Assembly: GCA_002482775.1 (NCBI GenBank)
Contig: DLGQ01000049.1
Location: forward strand, 1 to 9,415
DNA length: 9,415 nt
Origin: Flavobacteriales bacterium UBA7690
GTDB lineage: Bacteria > Bacteroidota > Bacteroidia > Flavobacteriales_F > PHOS-HE28
Direction: 5' to 3'
Each line of letters begins with the position of its first letter. Position 1 is the stretch's first letter. The translations under genes were made by a program, and so were the position numbers. Shown here in pieces: positions 1 to 7,711 of the stretch. Under the pieces are notes generated by a model. It was given only the letters and a program-made list of their open reading frames with translations. It searched no databases and was not told the DNA's origin.

Positions 1-40
1 TTTTCAAGACCGCCGCATTCGACCGCTCTGCCACCTCTCC
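1..40 (-). tRNA. tRNA-Ser(UGA), 5' half, cut by the window edge
   Basis: Read on the minus strand, the first 40 bases form the start of a class II tRNA. The acceptor 5' strand is GGAGAGG, followed by TG at positions 8-9. A D arm follows with GCA pairing TGC around a loop containing GCGGTCGAA. The anticodon 5' strand is GCGGT, with a 7-base loop CTTGAAA whose anticodon is TGA, which reads UCA serine codons. One base of the 3' anticodon strand is visible before the edge. The long variable arm expected of tRNA-Ser, the T arm and the 3' acceptor lie outside, so isotype rests on anticodon and the typical serine 5' half. It is divergent from the downstream phosphodiesterase gene. Confidence 0.9.
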
Positions 41-78
41 AGGATGTTGTGCCGGGAACAGGCACCTGCGGAGCGGCG

Positions 79-86
79 CGAAAGTA
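79..86 (-). promoter_or_regulatory. candidate -7 promoter element for the tRNA-Ser gene
   Basis: The minus strand reads TACTTTCG here, close to the Bacteroidota -7 consensus TAnnTTTG with one mismatch. It lies 38 bases before the tRNA 5' end, a reasonable distance for a short processed leader. I see no convincing TTG -33 element about 20 bases upstream, so this is a weak inference. Confidence 0.3.
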
Positions 87-107
87 GCACGCTGGCCCGT
101 GACCGGC

Positions 108-115
108 GATATTTG
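108..115 (+). promoter_or_regulatory. candidate -7 element directly at the start of the phosphodiesterase gene
   Basis: GATATTTG matches the Bacteroidota -7 form TAnnTTTG at all but the first base. It ends four bases before the preferred ATG at 120. If used, transcription would begin at or next to the start codon and give a leaderless or nearly leaderless mRNA. No clear TTG -33 element is visible, so it may be chance. Confidence 0.2.
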
Positions 116-119
116 CACG

Positions 120-896
120 ATGCAGGTGCGTGTGGAGTTCCTCGGGACCGGGACCAGCCAGGGTATCCCGGTGATGGCGTGCGCTTGCGCGGTGTGTGCC
201 AGTGCCGATGCGCGGGACAAGCGGCTGCGTACTTCGGTATGCGTGGAGGTGAGCGGGAAACGGCTGCTGATCGATGCCGGGCCGGACCTGCGCCAACAGT
301 GCCTGCGTAGTGGGATCACCGACTTGGATGGCGTGTTGCTCACCCACGAGCACATGGACCATATCGCGGGGATCGACGAGCTGCGTGCGTTCAACTTCGT
401 GCAACGGCGCGCCATGGACCTGTACGGTTCTGACGCGACACTGAAGGCTGTACGCCGCATGTACCACTATGCCTTCGCCGAGGATCGGTACCCCGGTGTG
501 CCGGAGCTACAGCTGCATACCATCGGCCAAGACCCGTTCCTGGTCGCGGGGATCGAGGTGCTCCCCGTGGAAGTGATGCACCACCAGATGCCCGTGCAGG
601 GTTTCCGGATCGGGAGCTTCGCGTACATCACGGATGCGAAGACCATCTCGGCCACGGAGCGCGATAAGCTGCGCGGTTTGGATGTGCTCGTGTTGAACGC
701 GTTGCGCGTGAAGCCGCATCTTTCGCACCTCAACTTGGAGGAAGCCCTCGCCGTTGTGGCTGATCTGCAACCCAAGCGGGCGCTCTTCACGCACATCAGT
801 CATCTGCTCGGATCGCATGCTGCCGTGAGCGCCGGACTGCCAGCAGGTGTGGGATTGGCGTACGATGGGCTGGTGGTGGAATGTGGAAGCACGTAG
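120..896 (+). CDS. PhnP-like metallo-beta-lactamase-fold phosphodiesterase
   Basis: Predicted cytoplasmic metal-dependent hydrolase of the metallo-beta-lactamase superfamily, PhnP-like subgroup, 258 residues. Visible landmarks are an N-terminal FLGTGTSQGIP strand-turn, the HxHxDH metal motif (H76, H78, D80, H81), further candidate ligands H154/H155 and D172 (in ITDAK), and a C-terminal THISH containing H225 and H228. The cluster C21-x-C23-xx-C26 matches the extra structural zinc site I recall for E. coli PhnP, a phosphoribosyl cyclic phosphate phosphodiesterase of phosphonate degradation. No phn genes are visible, so the substrate may be another cyclic phosphate or phosphodiester. I chose ATG 120 over an in-frame GTG at 99 because homology-like sequence starts immediately at MQVRVEFLGTGTS. 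No signal peptide is present. The metallopeptidase gene follows after 42 bases, with no evident functional link. Confidence 0.88.
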   Translation: MQVRVEFLGTGTSQGIPVMACACAVCASADARDKRLRTSVCVEVSGKRLLIDAGPDLRQQCLRSGITDLDGVLLTHEHMDHIAGIDELRAFNFVQRRAMDLYGSDATLKAVRRMYHYAFAEDRYPGVPELQLHTIGQDPFLVAGIEVLPVEVMHHQMPVQGFRIGSFAYITDAKTISATERDKLRGLDVLVLNALRVKPHLSHLNLEEALAVVADLQPKRALFTHISHLLGSHAAVSAGLPAGVGLAYDGLVVECGST

Positions 897-901
897 CTTT
901 C
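894..901 (+). promoter_or_regulatory. candidate -7 element before the metallopeptidase gene
   Basis: TAGCTTTC overlaps the stop codon of the phosphodiesterase gene and differs from TAnnTTTG only at the last base. Transcription from it would leave a leader of about 30 bases before ATG 939, including the small TTCCG/CGGAA hairpin at 899-911. No good TTG -33 box is present, so read-through from the upstream gene is equally possible. Confidence 0.2.
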
Positions 902-938
902 CGGAACGGAAGATGTGAACTTCGATAAACAATAGACC

Positions 939-3884
939 ATGATGTGCCGCTCTCTCTCTCATTCTCTCCTGTGCTTCGTGATCGTATGTCCGGCTCTCCT
1001 CGCACCACGCGTACATGCGCAGGAGGAGGTGACCTATTTCACCAAGGCGAATACGGCCCTTGACCTGGCAGAACAGCACGAACTGCGGAACGATGCACCA
1101 TGGAAGGCGTTCCGGCAACAGCATCCGCGTTGGACGGCGGAGTTCGATACACGCACCGGTTTGCCGCACCAGGGCTACGGGGATCCCATCGTTATAGCCG
1201 GTCTTGCGCTCCAGGAGAAGGCCACCACGTTCCTCACGGAGGTGCTAGGCCAGTTCGCATTCCCGGTAGCTGCGCTGATCCATCGCTCCACGGTGGTAGG
1301 TAAGGTCTCCTACGTGCATTTCGTGCAAGAACATGCGGGTGTGGAGGTTTTCGGATCGCACGTTCTGGTGAAGTTCGATGCTCAAGGTCGTGTGATGGCG
1401 TTCCGTGCGGATCTTGTGCCGGTGGAGGCTTTCCCAGCGCTGGTGGCAACGGTTTCAACGGGGATCTCGGCCGCATGGGAAGGCTTGCATGGTGTGGCCT
1501 CTCACGAACGGCTCGGTGCCCGTTGGGTGATGATCCCGAGCGAACGTTCCTACACGGTGCACCAGGCGGAGTTCATCCAGGTACATACCCAGGCCGATGA
1601 AGAACCTGGTCACTACGCCTGTTATGTGGATGCTGTTTCTGGCAGCTTGCTCTACCGGACGAACACGGTGACGGCATGCACACCCGATGCTCCGCTGAGC
1701 GCAGCGGTCTCCATCAGCGGGTCAGTGTACACCGGTAGTCCGTTGGATCCAGCGCAGGAACTGCCCTTGCCCGGACTGCGCTTCACGATCGGGGCTACCA
1801 TGTACACGGCCGATGAGAACGGAATGGTGAACACCGATGCCACGGGCCCTGCACAAGCCATGTTCCAGTTGCGCGGGGAGTGGGCCGCAGTGAGCACCTT
1901 GAACGTGACCCCATCGTTCACCACCACCTTGAGCGAAGGGATGAACGCGGTGGTTTTTGGTGGCGCCTCCACCATCCAGCAGCGATCGGCATACCGATAT
2001 GTACACGCTATGCACGAGCATGTGAACATGGTGCTCCCTTCGTTCACCGGCATGGACATCCAACTGCCCGTTCGTGTGGACCTGGTGGCGCCGAACTGCA
2101 ATGCCTTCTACGACGGCTCCTCCATCAACTTCTACGAGCAGGGCAACAACTGCCGCTCCTTCGCTACGATCGATGATATCGTGTACCACGAATACGCCCA
2201 CGGCATCAACGATAAGTACTACGTGTCCCTCGGCAGCACCTTCAACAATGGCGCCATGGATGAAGGGTACGCCGATGTGTGGGCCTTGAGCCTTGCGGAT
2301 GATCTGCAGGTGGGCGAGGCCTACCACATCGACAACCCCGGATCGGCGATCCGGCGGTACGATGGTGTTCCCAAGATATTCCCCATCGACCTGCAAGGCG
2401 ATCGCCACAACGATGGCCAGATCATCGCTGGGGCCTGGTTGGATCTCTACCAATTGCTCGGCAACGACATGCCCTTGATGTTGGAACTCTTCAAGGAAGC
2501 CTACGGTGGGCTGCAAGCATTGGCCCCGAATGGCAACGAGGGCCAAGCCTACCGCGATGTGTTGCTGGACGTGTTACAAGCCGATGATGATGATGGGGAC
2601 ATCACCAATGGCACCCCGCATGGCACGCTCATCGTCCAAGCCTTCGCACGCCATGGGATCACCTTGATCAGCGATGTCCGTATCGAGCATGAGGAGCTGT
2701 TCAGTGCTGTTCCCTCCGAAGCTATCGAACTGTATGCCTATGTGAACGCGACGTTCCCCTCGACAGCGTACATCGCCGATGTCGTGCTGCGCTACCGGGT
2801 GAACACGGAACAGGCGTGGAACGAGGTGGCCATGGTGTTGGGCGATGTGTCGCACGCGGGCATCATCCCGCCCCAGAACGCCGGTTCCATCGTGTACTAC
2901 CACCTGGGTGTGCGTGACTTCTTCAACTACCTGGGTGCGGTGGAACCTGCCGGGGCGGATCTGGATGATCCACGTCTGCCACATACCATCCTCGTCGGCT
3001 TCGAACAGTGGGGCGCCGATGATGCGGACAGCCAACAAGCCTTCGGTGCGTGGACCCTTGGGCAGCCGGGCGACAATGCGATCCGTGGCTTGTGGGAGTT
3101 CGGGATACCGATCCCTTCATACAGCACCGCGTTGGATGAGAACACCATCTGCCAACCCGGTACGCAACACACGGAAGGAGGAGCGAATTGCTGGTTCACG
3201 GCGAATGCGCTCAACAGTGTCCAACCCGTTGGCATGCAAGATGTCGATGAAGGAAGCACCTCGCTCGTCAGCCCCGTGATCGACCTGTCCTCCAGCACCG
3301 ACCCGGCGATCAGCTATTGGCGCTGGTACACCAATGCTTCACCCACGAGTACGAACCCCTCCCAAGACCTCTGGCAGGTGTTCGCCCGTGGTGATGGAAG
3401 CGCGGAATGGGTGCCTGTGGAGGAGACGCGCATGAGCGAGCGGGCGTGGAGAAGGAACGCTTTCCGCGTGGCCGATGTGTTAGGCGAAGCCAGCACCATT
3501 CAGCTGAAGTTCGTGGCCAGTGATAGCGTGGATGCGACCGTGGATGGCAACGGTGCTAGTCTGGTGGAAGCAGCCCTGGATGATCTTGAACTGTGGAGCA
3601 TGGACATCACGAGCAGCGTGGTGGATGATGAGACGATGCCGTCGATCATGCTCTGGCCACAGCCCGCGCATGATCTCGTTCACCTTCGGCTCCCGTCTTC
3701 AGAAGCGGTGTACACCTACGACGTGGTGGATATGACCGGTCGCTTGGTGAAGTCTGGAGGTCTGGTGCCGTCGGAAGTGATCACCATCCCCGTGATGGAT
3801 CTCTCCACTGGGAATTATGTCTTGCGCCTACGGTCCGGCGATCACATGAGGCAAGCCCGGATCAGTGTACTTCATACACATTGA
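939..3884 (+). CDS. secreted fungalysin/thermolysin-like zinc metallopeptidase with T9SS sorting domain
   Basis: Predicted exported protease of 981 residues. Residues 1-27 form a signal peptide (hydrophobic core LLCFVIVCPALLA, likely cleavage VHA-Q). About 90-165 resemble an FTP/PepSY-type inhibitory propeptide. Around 250-290 is a small beta segment resembling a CarboxypepD_reg domain. The catalytic region carries H417-E-Y-A-H421 and the likely third zinc ligand E442 in GAMDEGYAD, a gluzincin arrangement. RHNDGQIIAGAWLDL (H490) is typical of M36-like enzymes and may supply the transition-state histidine. D549-D554 form an acidic DDDDGD stretch before ITNGTPHG, probably binding calcium. Beta-rich modules follow at about 660-890. 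Residues 905-981 match the T9SS type A sorting domain (WPQPAHD, VVDMTGRLV, LSTGNYVLRL), so the protein probably crosses the outer membrane and is surface-anchored or released. M36-like is favoured over strict M4. ATG 942 is an alternative start. It converges with the LamG gene. Confidence 0.9.
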   Translation: MMCRSLSHSLLCFVIVCPALLAPRVHAQEEVTYFTKANTALDLAEQHELRNDAPWKAFRQQHPRWTAEFDTRTGLPHQGYGDPIVIAGLALQEKATTFLTEVLGQFAFPVAALIHRSTVVGKVSYVHFVQEHAGVEVFGSHVLVKFDAQGRVMAFRADLVPVEAFPALVATVSTGISAAWEGLHGVASHERLGARWVMIPSERSYTVHQAEFIQVHTQADEEPGHYACYVDAVSGSLLYRTNTVTACTPDAPLSAAVSISGSVYTGSPLDPAQELPLPGLRFTIGATMYTADENGMVNTDATGPAQAMFQLRGEWAAVSTLNVTPSFTTTLSEGMNAVVFGGASTIQQRSAYRYVHAMHEHVNMVLPSFTGMDIQLPVRVDLVAPNCNAFYDGSSINFYEQGNNCRSFATIDDIVYHEYAHGINDKYYVSLGSTFNNGAMDEGYADVWALSLADDLQVGEAYHIDNPGSAIRRYDGVPKIFPIDLQGDRHNDGQIIAGAWLDLYQLLGNDMPLMLELFKEAYGGLQALAPNGNEGQAYRDVLLDVLQADDDDGDITNGTPHGTLIVQAFARHGITLISDVRIEHEELFSAVPSEAIELYAYVNATFPSTAYIADVVLRYRVNTEQAWNEVAMVLGDVSHAGIIPPQNAGSIVYYHLGVRDFFNYLGAVEPAGADLDDPRLPHTILVGFEQWGADDADSQQAFGAWTLGQPGDNAIRGLWEFGIPIPSYSTALDENTICQPGTQHTEGGANCWFTANALNSVQPVGMQDVDEGSTSLVSPVIDLSSSTDPAISYWRWYTNASPTSTNPSQDLWQVFARGDGSAEWVPVEETRMSERAWRRNAFRVADVLGEASTIQLKFVASDSVDATVDGNGASLVEAALDDLELWSMDITSSVVDDETMPSIMLWPQPAHDLVHLRLPSSEAVYTYDVVDMTGRLVKSGGLVPSEVITIPVMDLSTGNYVLRLRSGDHMRQARISVLHTH

Positions 3885-3917
3885 TCGAACACCGTTGCGG
3901 AGCGTGGATCCGGGCCA

Positions 3918-4853
3918 TCAGGGCATGTGCAACGGCCAGGTCCGCCGTTGTGCATCTCCCAGTAGGCTTACGAGGTAAAGCCCATTAGGCATCGTACCGA
4001 TGTCCTCCATGCTACGGGCGTTCAGCGACCGTGTGAGAACGATACGCCCAGCACTGTCCATGATCGACATGGATCGCCACGCGCCACTGGGAAGGACCAG
4101 CGTGCCCGCTCCCGACATGCGTGGGCGCTCTTCTTCGATGCCGACGGTCACCTCATTCTCAAAGAGGATGTCCACGATGTCATCTTCGGTGAGCCCGAGG
4201 TCGTAGATGCGGATGTCATCCAACCATCCGGAGAATGGCGCCGCGCCTGTGCTTCTGGCGCCGAATGAAGCAGGACCTTGTGGATGATAGCCATACGTTC
4301 CGTTCGCCGTCGTGGAAGCCATGAGCGAACCATTGAGATGGATCTTCATCGTGGATCCTTCGTAGGTGGCCGCCACATGGTACCACGCCCCACCGAAGAT
4401 GGAGGACGGCGGCGTGGTCAGTACCGTAGTAGCCCCGCCGGTGCGCAACCGGAAACACAGGCCCGTTCCATTGATGAAGCTGAGCGACCAGATGTGATCG
4501 CTCTCCGCAGGGCCGATCGCCTTGGCAACGAGCGTGCGTTCGGCACCGGTAACGAAGTCGGGTTTCACCCACAAGGAAACACTGAACCCCGGACCACCGG
4601 TGGTGATGTCGCACGGACCAAGAATGATGCGATCGTCAACACCATCGAACCGCACGGCACCGACGTGATGACCGCTCGTGGGCTCGAATGTGGCACCATA
4701 CTGCAAGATGCCGGGAGGTCCGTTGAATTCGGAATGTGCCACCGTGCCTTCCGATTCATCCAGCTTCCAATGGAACACGGCAGCCGGTTGGGAACTCACC
4801 GCAGGCGGAAGAAGCACACCTGCGACGAGAGCAAGAGCATGACGTTCGCGCAT
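3918..4853 (-). CDS. secreted LamG-domain protein with short T9SS-like C-terminal tail
   Basis: A 311-residue predicted exported protein. I chose the ATG at 4853 because MRERHALALVAGVLLPP followed by AVSSQ makes a signal peptide at once. An in-frame TTG at 4892 would put 13 charged or polar residues in front. Residues about 25-215 form a concanavalin A-like LamG domain: FHWKLDES at its start, VRFDGVDDRI, FSVSLWVKPD, WYHVAATYEGSTMKIHLNG and a closing GWLDDIRIYDLGLTEDDI. Such domains usually bind carbohydrate or protein ligands, and no catalytic residues are evident. The last 70 or so residues (SIMDSAGRIVLTR, then MPNGLYLVSL) have the beta pattern of a T9SS sorting domain but lack a clear opening PNP motif. 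The gene stands alone: the peptidase converges on it with 33 bases between them, and the upstream operon ends 108 bases before its ATG. Confidence 0.8.
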   Translation of the reverse strand: MRERHALALVAGVLLPPAVSSQPAAVFHWKLDESEGTVAHSEFNGPPGILQYGATFEPTSGHHVGAVRFDGVDDRIILGPCDITTGGPGFSVSLWVKPDFVTGAERTLVAKAIGPAESDHIWSLSFINGTGLCFRLRTGGATTVLTTPPSSIFGGAWYHVAATYEGSTMKIHLNGSLMASTTANGTYGYHPQGPASFGARSTGAAPFSGWLDDIRIYDLGLTEDDIVDILFENEVTVGIEEERPRMSGAGTLVLPSGAWRSMSIMDSAGRIVLTRSLNARSMEDIGTMPNGLYLVSLLGDAQRRTWPLHMP

Positions 4854-4899
4854 GGGACAACGGTGTTGATCATCCCGCGTTACGCCGCGCAATACGATG

Positions 4900-4950
4900 G
4901 GTTCGCCAATTTCGACGGATCACCGGTACTAGCGAACCACTCTGGCGAAC
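4900..4950. repeat. overlapping, mutually exclusive inverted repeats upstream of the LamG gene
   Basis: GTTCGCCA at 4901-4908 is a perfect inverted partner of TGGCGAAC at 4943-4950. Its neighbour GGTTCGC at 4900-4906 is also a perfect partner of GCGAACC at 4932-4938. The two stems share one arm and cannot form together. The element sits just after the stop of the GCS2 gene and about 46 bases before the LamG start, both on the minus strand. It could be a terminator of the upstream operon, a leader structure, or chance. There is no T-run after either stem. Confidence 0.35.
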
Positions 4951-4961
4951 GGATCGCCGAG

Positions 4962-6200
4962 CTATACGAATGCCCGGTCGTCCTGCAAACAAGCGGCCAG
5001 CTCCGTGTATACCTTCTTGAGGGTCTCCATGGTGGGCTTCTTGCCCGTGTGTTTCAGCATGCGCGCGGCCAAGCAACCATGCTCCAGGATGTGCGCGATG
5101 TGCTGGCGACAACCATCGCTCAGATCACCGTAGAGTTCCACGAACAAATGCTGCCACAGCTTCTGCGCGCTCATCTGTTCCTGCTTCATCAGGCCGAACA
5201 TCAAGAGGTAATCGCGGTTGGCGATGTTGGCGTTGCCGGCATCCTTGATCACTTGCAGGAACAAGGGAAGTAGGTCGTTCTCGCTCCATGCGCGTTGCAG
5301 GTAGCTGCTCACCCAGCGGCCGCTGGTCATGGCTTTCAGCACGGCAACGATCAGTTCGGCGATGGCGAGATCGGCGCTTGGGCATTCTTGGATGTCGATC
5401 ACGCGGATCTCGATGGCACCACGATCGAAACGGGCGATGGCACCGCGCGAGTTGGCGAAGTGGTGGTCCATGACGTGCTCGGTATCGAACGGCGCCATGG
5501 CTTTCGCGATGGGACTGAAGATCTCGCGGTAGTAGTCTTCTTGCGAGAACACCGCCTCGGGGATCAGTGAACCCATCAACTCGGGCAGTTTGTCCTGGTG
5601 GTGGAGATACGCTTCCATACGCGAATCCATGAAGCCTGTGGCCTTTCCATCGAGTATCGGTGAGCTGGCGCTGAGCGCAGGGATGATCGGCAACAGTAGG
5701 CGGATCGCAGCGTGCAGTTTGCTGAATTCATCATCGTTGGCGAAGGGCAGGTTCAGGTGTGTGCTCTGGAGATTGCTCCAGCCGTGGCCGCGGCAATCGA
5801 AGATGCGGTTGTAGAGCGCGTACACTTCGTTGTATTCGTGCGGCCAGATCACGGTCTCGGTGAAGGGGTCCATGAACGGATGTGCGGCCGTGGGCAACAA
5901 CATCGCGTTACGCTTCGCGAGAACGGCGTTGATCGCCTTCACATCGCCACTGAACTTCTTGCGGAAGGAGGGGATCTTCTTCGTGGGTTTGGCGGTCTTC
6001 AATTCCACCACGTGGCTCACGAGCTCGTTGCTCCATTCCACATCGCCGCGCTCCACATCGCTGGTGATCTTGCCGGTGACATCCTCGAAGAGTTTGTCCA
6101 CGATGGGCAGCACCTTCAGCGTGTCGCGGTCAACGACCATGTATTCCAGTTCGATGCCGGTGACCTCGAACAGTTTGTATTTCTTGGGTTGCGTTGTCAT
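4962..6200 (-). CDS. GCS2-family glutamate-cysteine ligase-like amidoligase
   Basis: A 412-residue cytoplasmic enzyme of the glutamine-synthetase-fold GCS2 family, which joins the carboxylate of glutamate or a related acid to an amine using ATP. Visible family features are G-I-E-L-E at 15-19 (metal/nucleotide acidic residues), NELVSHVVELKT near 58-69, STHLNLPF with H148 and N150, MDSRMEAY near 191-198, and GAIEIRVIDIQECPSADLAI near 261-280 with E264, R266 and D269. Length fits the COG2170-like group rather than classical GshA. It is the third gene of a tight operon, starting 11 bases after the ATP-grasp stop. With that ligase and a peptidase as partners, a role in making a specialised peptide or amide is more likely than bulk glutathione synthesis. 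The substrates cannot be read from sequence. ATG 6200 leads straight into MTTQPKKYKLFEVTGIELEY. Confidence 0.85.
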   Translation of the reverse strand: MTTQPKKYKLFEVTGIELEYMVVDRDTLKVLPIVDKLFEDVTGKITSDVERGDVEWSNELVSHVVELKTAKPTKKIPSFRKKFSGDVKAINAVLAKRNAMLLPTAAHPFMDPFTETVIWPHEYNEVYALYNRIFDCRGHGWSNLQSTHLNLPFANDDEFSKLHAAIRLLLPIIPALSASSPILDGKATGFMDSRMEAYLHHQDKLPELMGSLIPEAVFSQEDYYREIFSPIAKAMAPFDTEHVMDHHFANSRGAIARFDRGAIEIRVIDIQECPSADLAIAELIVAVLKAMTSGRWVSSYLQRAWSENDLLPLFLQVIKDAGNANIANRDYLLMFGLMKQEQMSAQKLWQHLFVELYGDLSDGCRQHIAHILEHGCLAARMLKHTGKKPTMETLKKVYTELAACLQDDRAFV

Positions 6201-6211
6201 AGCGGGAACGG

Positions 6212-7711
6212 TCAGCGCACGGCCACCGTCGATGTTTGCGGTATTCCGATCTTCTCTTCGATGCAGGTCTTCAACGATCCGATGATCGCCCTGTAAAGGT
6301 CATCACCCAGCACCACGTCCTCCACGCCGTGGTCGATGTTCGGGCATTCGTTCACCTCGATCACGTATGGTTTGCCTTCGAACTCCTTCACGTCCACACC
6401 GAAAAGGCCCTTGTCGCCAACGATGGCGAGCACGGCTTTCACAGCGGCATCCACGATGAACTTCGGCGCATCGGCAACGGCCATGGTAGCGAAGTCGCCT
6501 TCCTGTCCCTTCTTGGTGTCGCTGCCCCAGTTGTAGATCTGCCAATGGCCGCGTGCCATGAAGTATTTGCAGGCGTAGAGCGGCTTTCCGTCCAACACAC
6601 CGATGCGCCAATCGAAGTCGCTGGGCATGTATTCCTGTGCGATGGCGAGATCGCTTTCCTTCAGGATCTCATCGAGGTGCTGTTCCAACTCCTCCGGTGT
6701 CTTTGCCTTCACCACGCCACGGCTGAAGGTGCTATCGGGCAGCTTCAACACCACGGGTAGGCCGAATAGTTTGCCCACCTGATCCCGGTTCTCGCTGTGG
6801 ACGATCAGCGTGCGCGGACCGGGCACTTCGGCGGCTTCCATACGCTCGGCGAGGAAGACCTTGTTGTTGCATTTCAGGATCGCATCCGGCGCGTCGATCA
6901 CGGCCAGTCCTTCGCTCTGGGCCTTGCGGGCGAAGCGGTAGGTGTGGTTCTTGATCTGCGTATTCTCACGGATCAGCAACGCATCATACTCGGCCACACG
7001 ATCGATGTCGTCCGGACCCAGGATGTCCACATCGAAGCCCATCTGCTCGGCGATCTGGCGGAACTTCACCGTGGCGCGTTTGTTCGAGGGCGAGGCCTTG
7101 TCCTCCGGATTGATCAGGATCGCGAGGTCGTACGCGTGGTGGTCCTCGCGTGCACCATCGTAGCGCTTCTTGGCGAAGTAGTCCGCCGCATAGCGCTTCA
7201 CATAGTTCAAGTGTTCTTCCGGAATGTCGTTGTAGGGAATGGGCTTGATCGAGCGCAGTTCCCACTTCTCTGCTTCGGTCTTCACGAACCGCGCGCGCAG
7301 CAACGGCGATTGGAACACCTTGTACAGTTCGTGCGCCAGCTTGTCGTACTTCCGATTCACGTTGCGGCCGAAGTAGATGCTGAAGATGAACTCGTGTTTG
7401 TTCTTGTCGGCAAGGCTGCTTTGGATCACTTCCTCCAGATCACGCGAAAGCACTTTCACGATGCTGGGTGATTTAAGGTCAAGGATCGTCTTGGCGCTCG
7501 GGATCACCTTCTGGCCACGGGCTTCGGCGAGCAAGCTCACGTAATAACCACGACTCTGGTAGCTGTAGCTGCGCGCCAAGTTGAACACCCGCACGTTGCG
7601 CATGCTCGCGAACTTCGGATCGGTCAAGTAATCCTTCGAGCTCACGACTTCGAAGCCCTTTACACCCAGGTTCCATTCCTTGGGCTCGCGTACAACGATG
7701 ATCTTCTTCAT
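6212..7711 (-). CDS. RimK-like ATP-grasp ligase with N-terminal RLAN domain
   Basis: A 499-residue cytoplasmic ligase predicted to activate a carboxylate as an acyl phosphate and join it to an amine. Residues 1 to about 190 fit the RLAN domain found almost only in front of RimK-like ATP-grasp modules. About 195-285 form the pre-ATP-grasp region (LIRENTQIKNHTYRFARKA, then CNNKVFLAERM). The ATP-grasp core includes VVLKLPDSTFSRGV (K323, ATP-binding lysine, and a glycine-containing loop), AIAQEYMPSDFDWRIGV (E360, R369), and the metal-binding segment FGVDVKEFEGKPYVIEVNECPN, with D440, E452 and N454. All the expected catalytic residues appear present. Its ATG overlaps the TGA of the peptidase gene as ATGA, indicating translational coupling, and the GCS2 gene follows after 11 bases. 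In E. coli, RimK adds glutamates to ribosomal protein S6. The acceptor here is unknown. Confidence 0.9.
   Translation of the reverse strand: MKKIIVVREPKEWNLGVKGFEVVSSKDYLTDPKFASMRNVRVFNLARSYSYQSRGYYVSLLAEARGQKVIPSAKTILDLKSPSIVKVLSRDLEEVIQSSLADKNKHEFIFSIYFGRNVNRKYDKLAHELYKVFQSPLLRARFVKTEAEKWELRSIKPIPYNDIPEEHLNYVKRYAADYFAKKRYDGAREDHHAYDLAILINPEDKASPSNKRATVKFRQIAEQMGFDVDILGPDDIDRVAEYDALLIRENTQIKNHTYRFARKAQSEGLAVIDAPDAILKCNNKVFLAERMEAAEVPGPRTLIVHSENRDQVGKLFGLPVVLKLPDSTFSRGVVKAKTPEELEQHLDEILKESDLAIAQEYMPSDFDWRIGVLDGKPLYACKYFMARGHWQIYNWGSDTKKGQEGDFATMAVADAPKFIVDAAVKAVLAIVGDKGLFGVDVKEFEGKPYVIEVNECPNIDHGVEDVVLGDDLYRAIIGSLKTCIEEKIGIPQTSTVAVR

Noticed and set aside
899..911. TTCCG-GAA-CGGAA hairpin between the phosphodiesterase and metallopeptidase genes as a terminator
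   Set aside because: Only five pairs and no T-run follows, so it is too weak to call a terminator.
507..1169. 220-codon minus-strand frame covering the end of the phosphodiesterase and start of the peptidase
   Set aside because: It has no domain-like sequence and overlaps two well-supported plus-strand genes, including a signal peptide region.
1722..2546. 274-codon open frame on the minus strand inside the metallopeptidase gene
   Set aside because: It is a shadow of the GC-rich codon pattern. The opposite strand encodes the HEYAH zinc site and flanking motifs here.
2582..2593. GAT tandem triplet run
   Set aside because: It encodes the acidic DDDD stretch of a likely calcium site in the metallopeptidase, not a separate repeat element.
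3885..3917. Terminator expected between the convergent metallopeptidase and LamG genes
   Set aside because: The 33-base gap shows no stem of useful length and no T-run on either strand.
4278..5273. 331-codon open frame on the plus strand
   Set aside because: It lies antisense to the LamG and GCS2 genes, spans their intergenic gap, has no recognisable domain and a basic, low-complexity composition. The minus-strand frames have clear family motifs.
5712..7471. Plus-strand open frames of 150-224 codons (5712-6296, 6236-6760, 6797-7471)
   Set aside because: All are antisense to the GCS2 and ATP-grasp genes. Their histidine- and valine-rich translations are typical of reverse-complement shadows.
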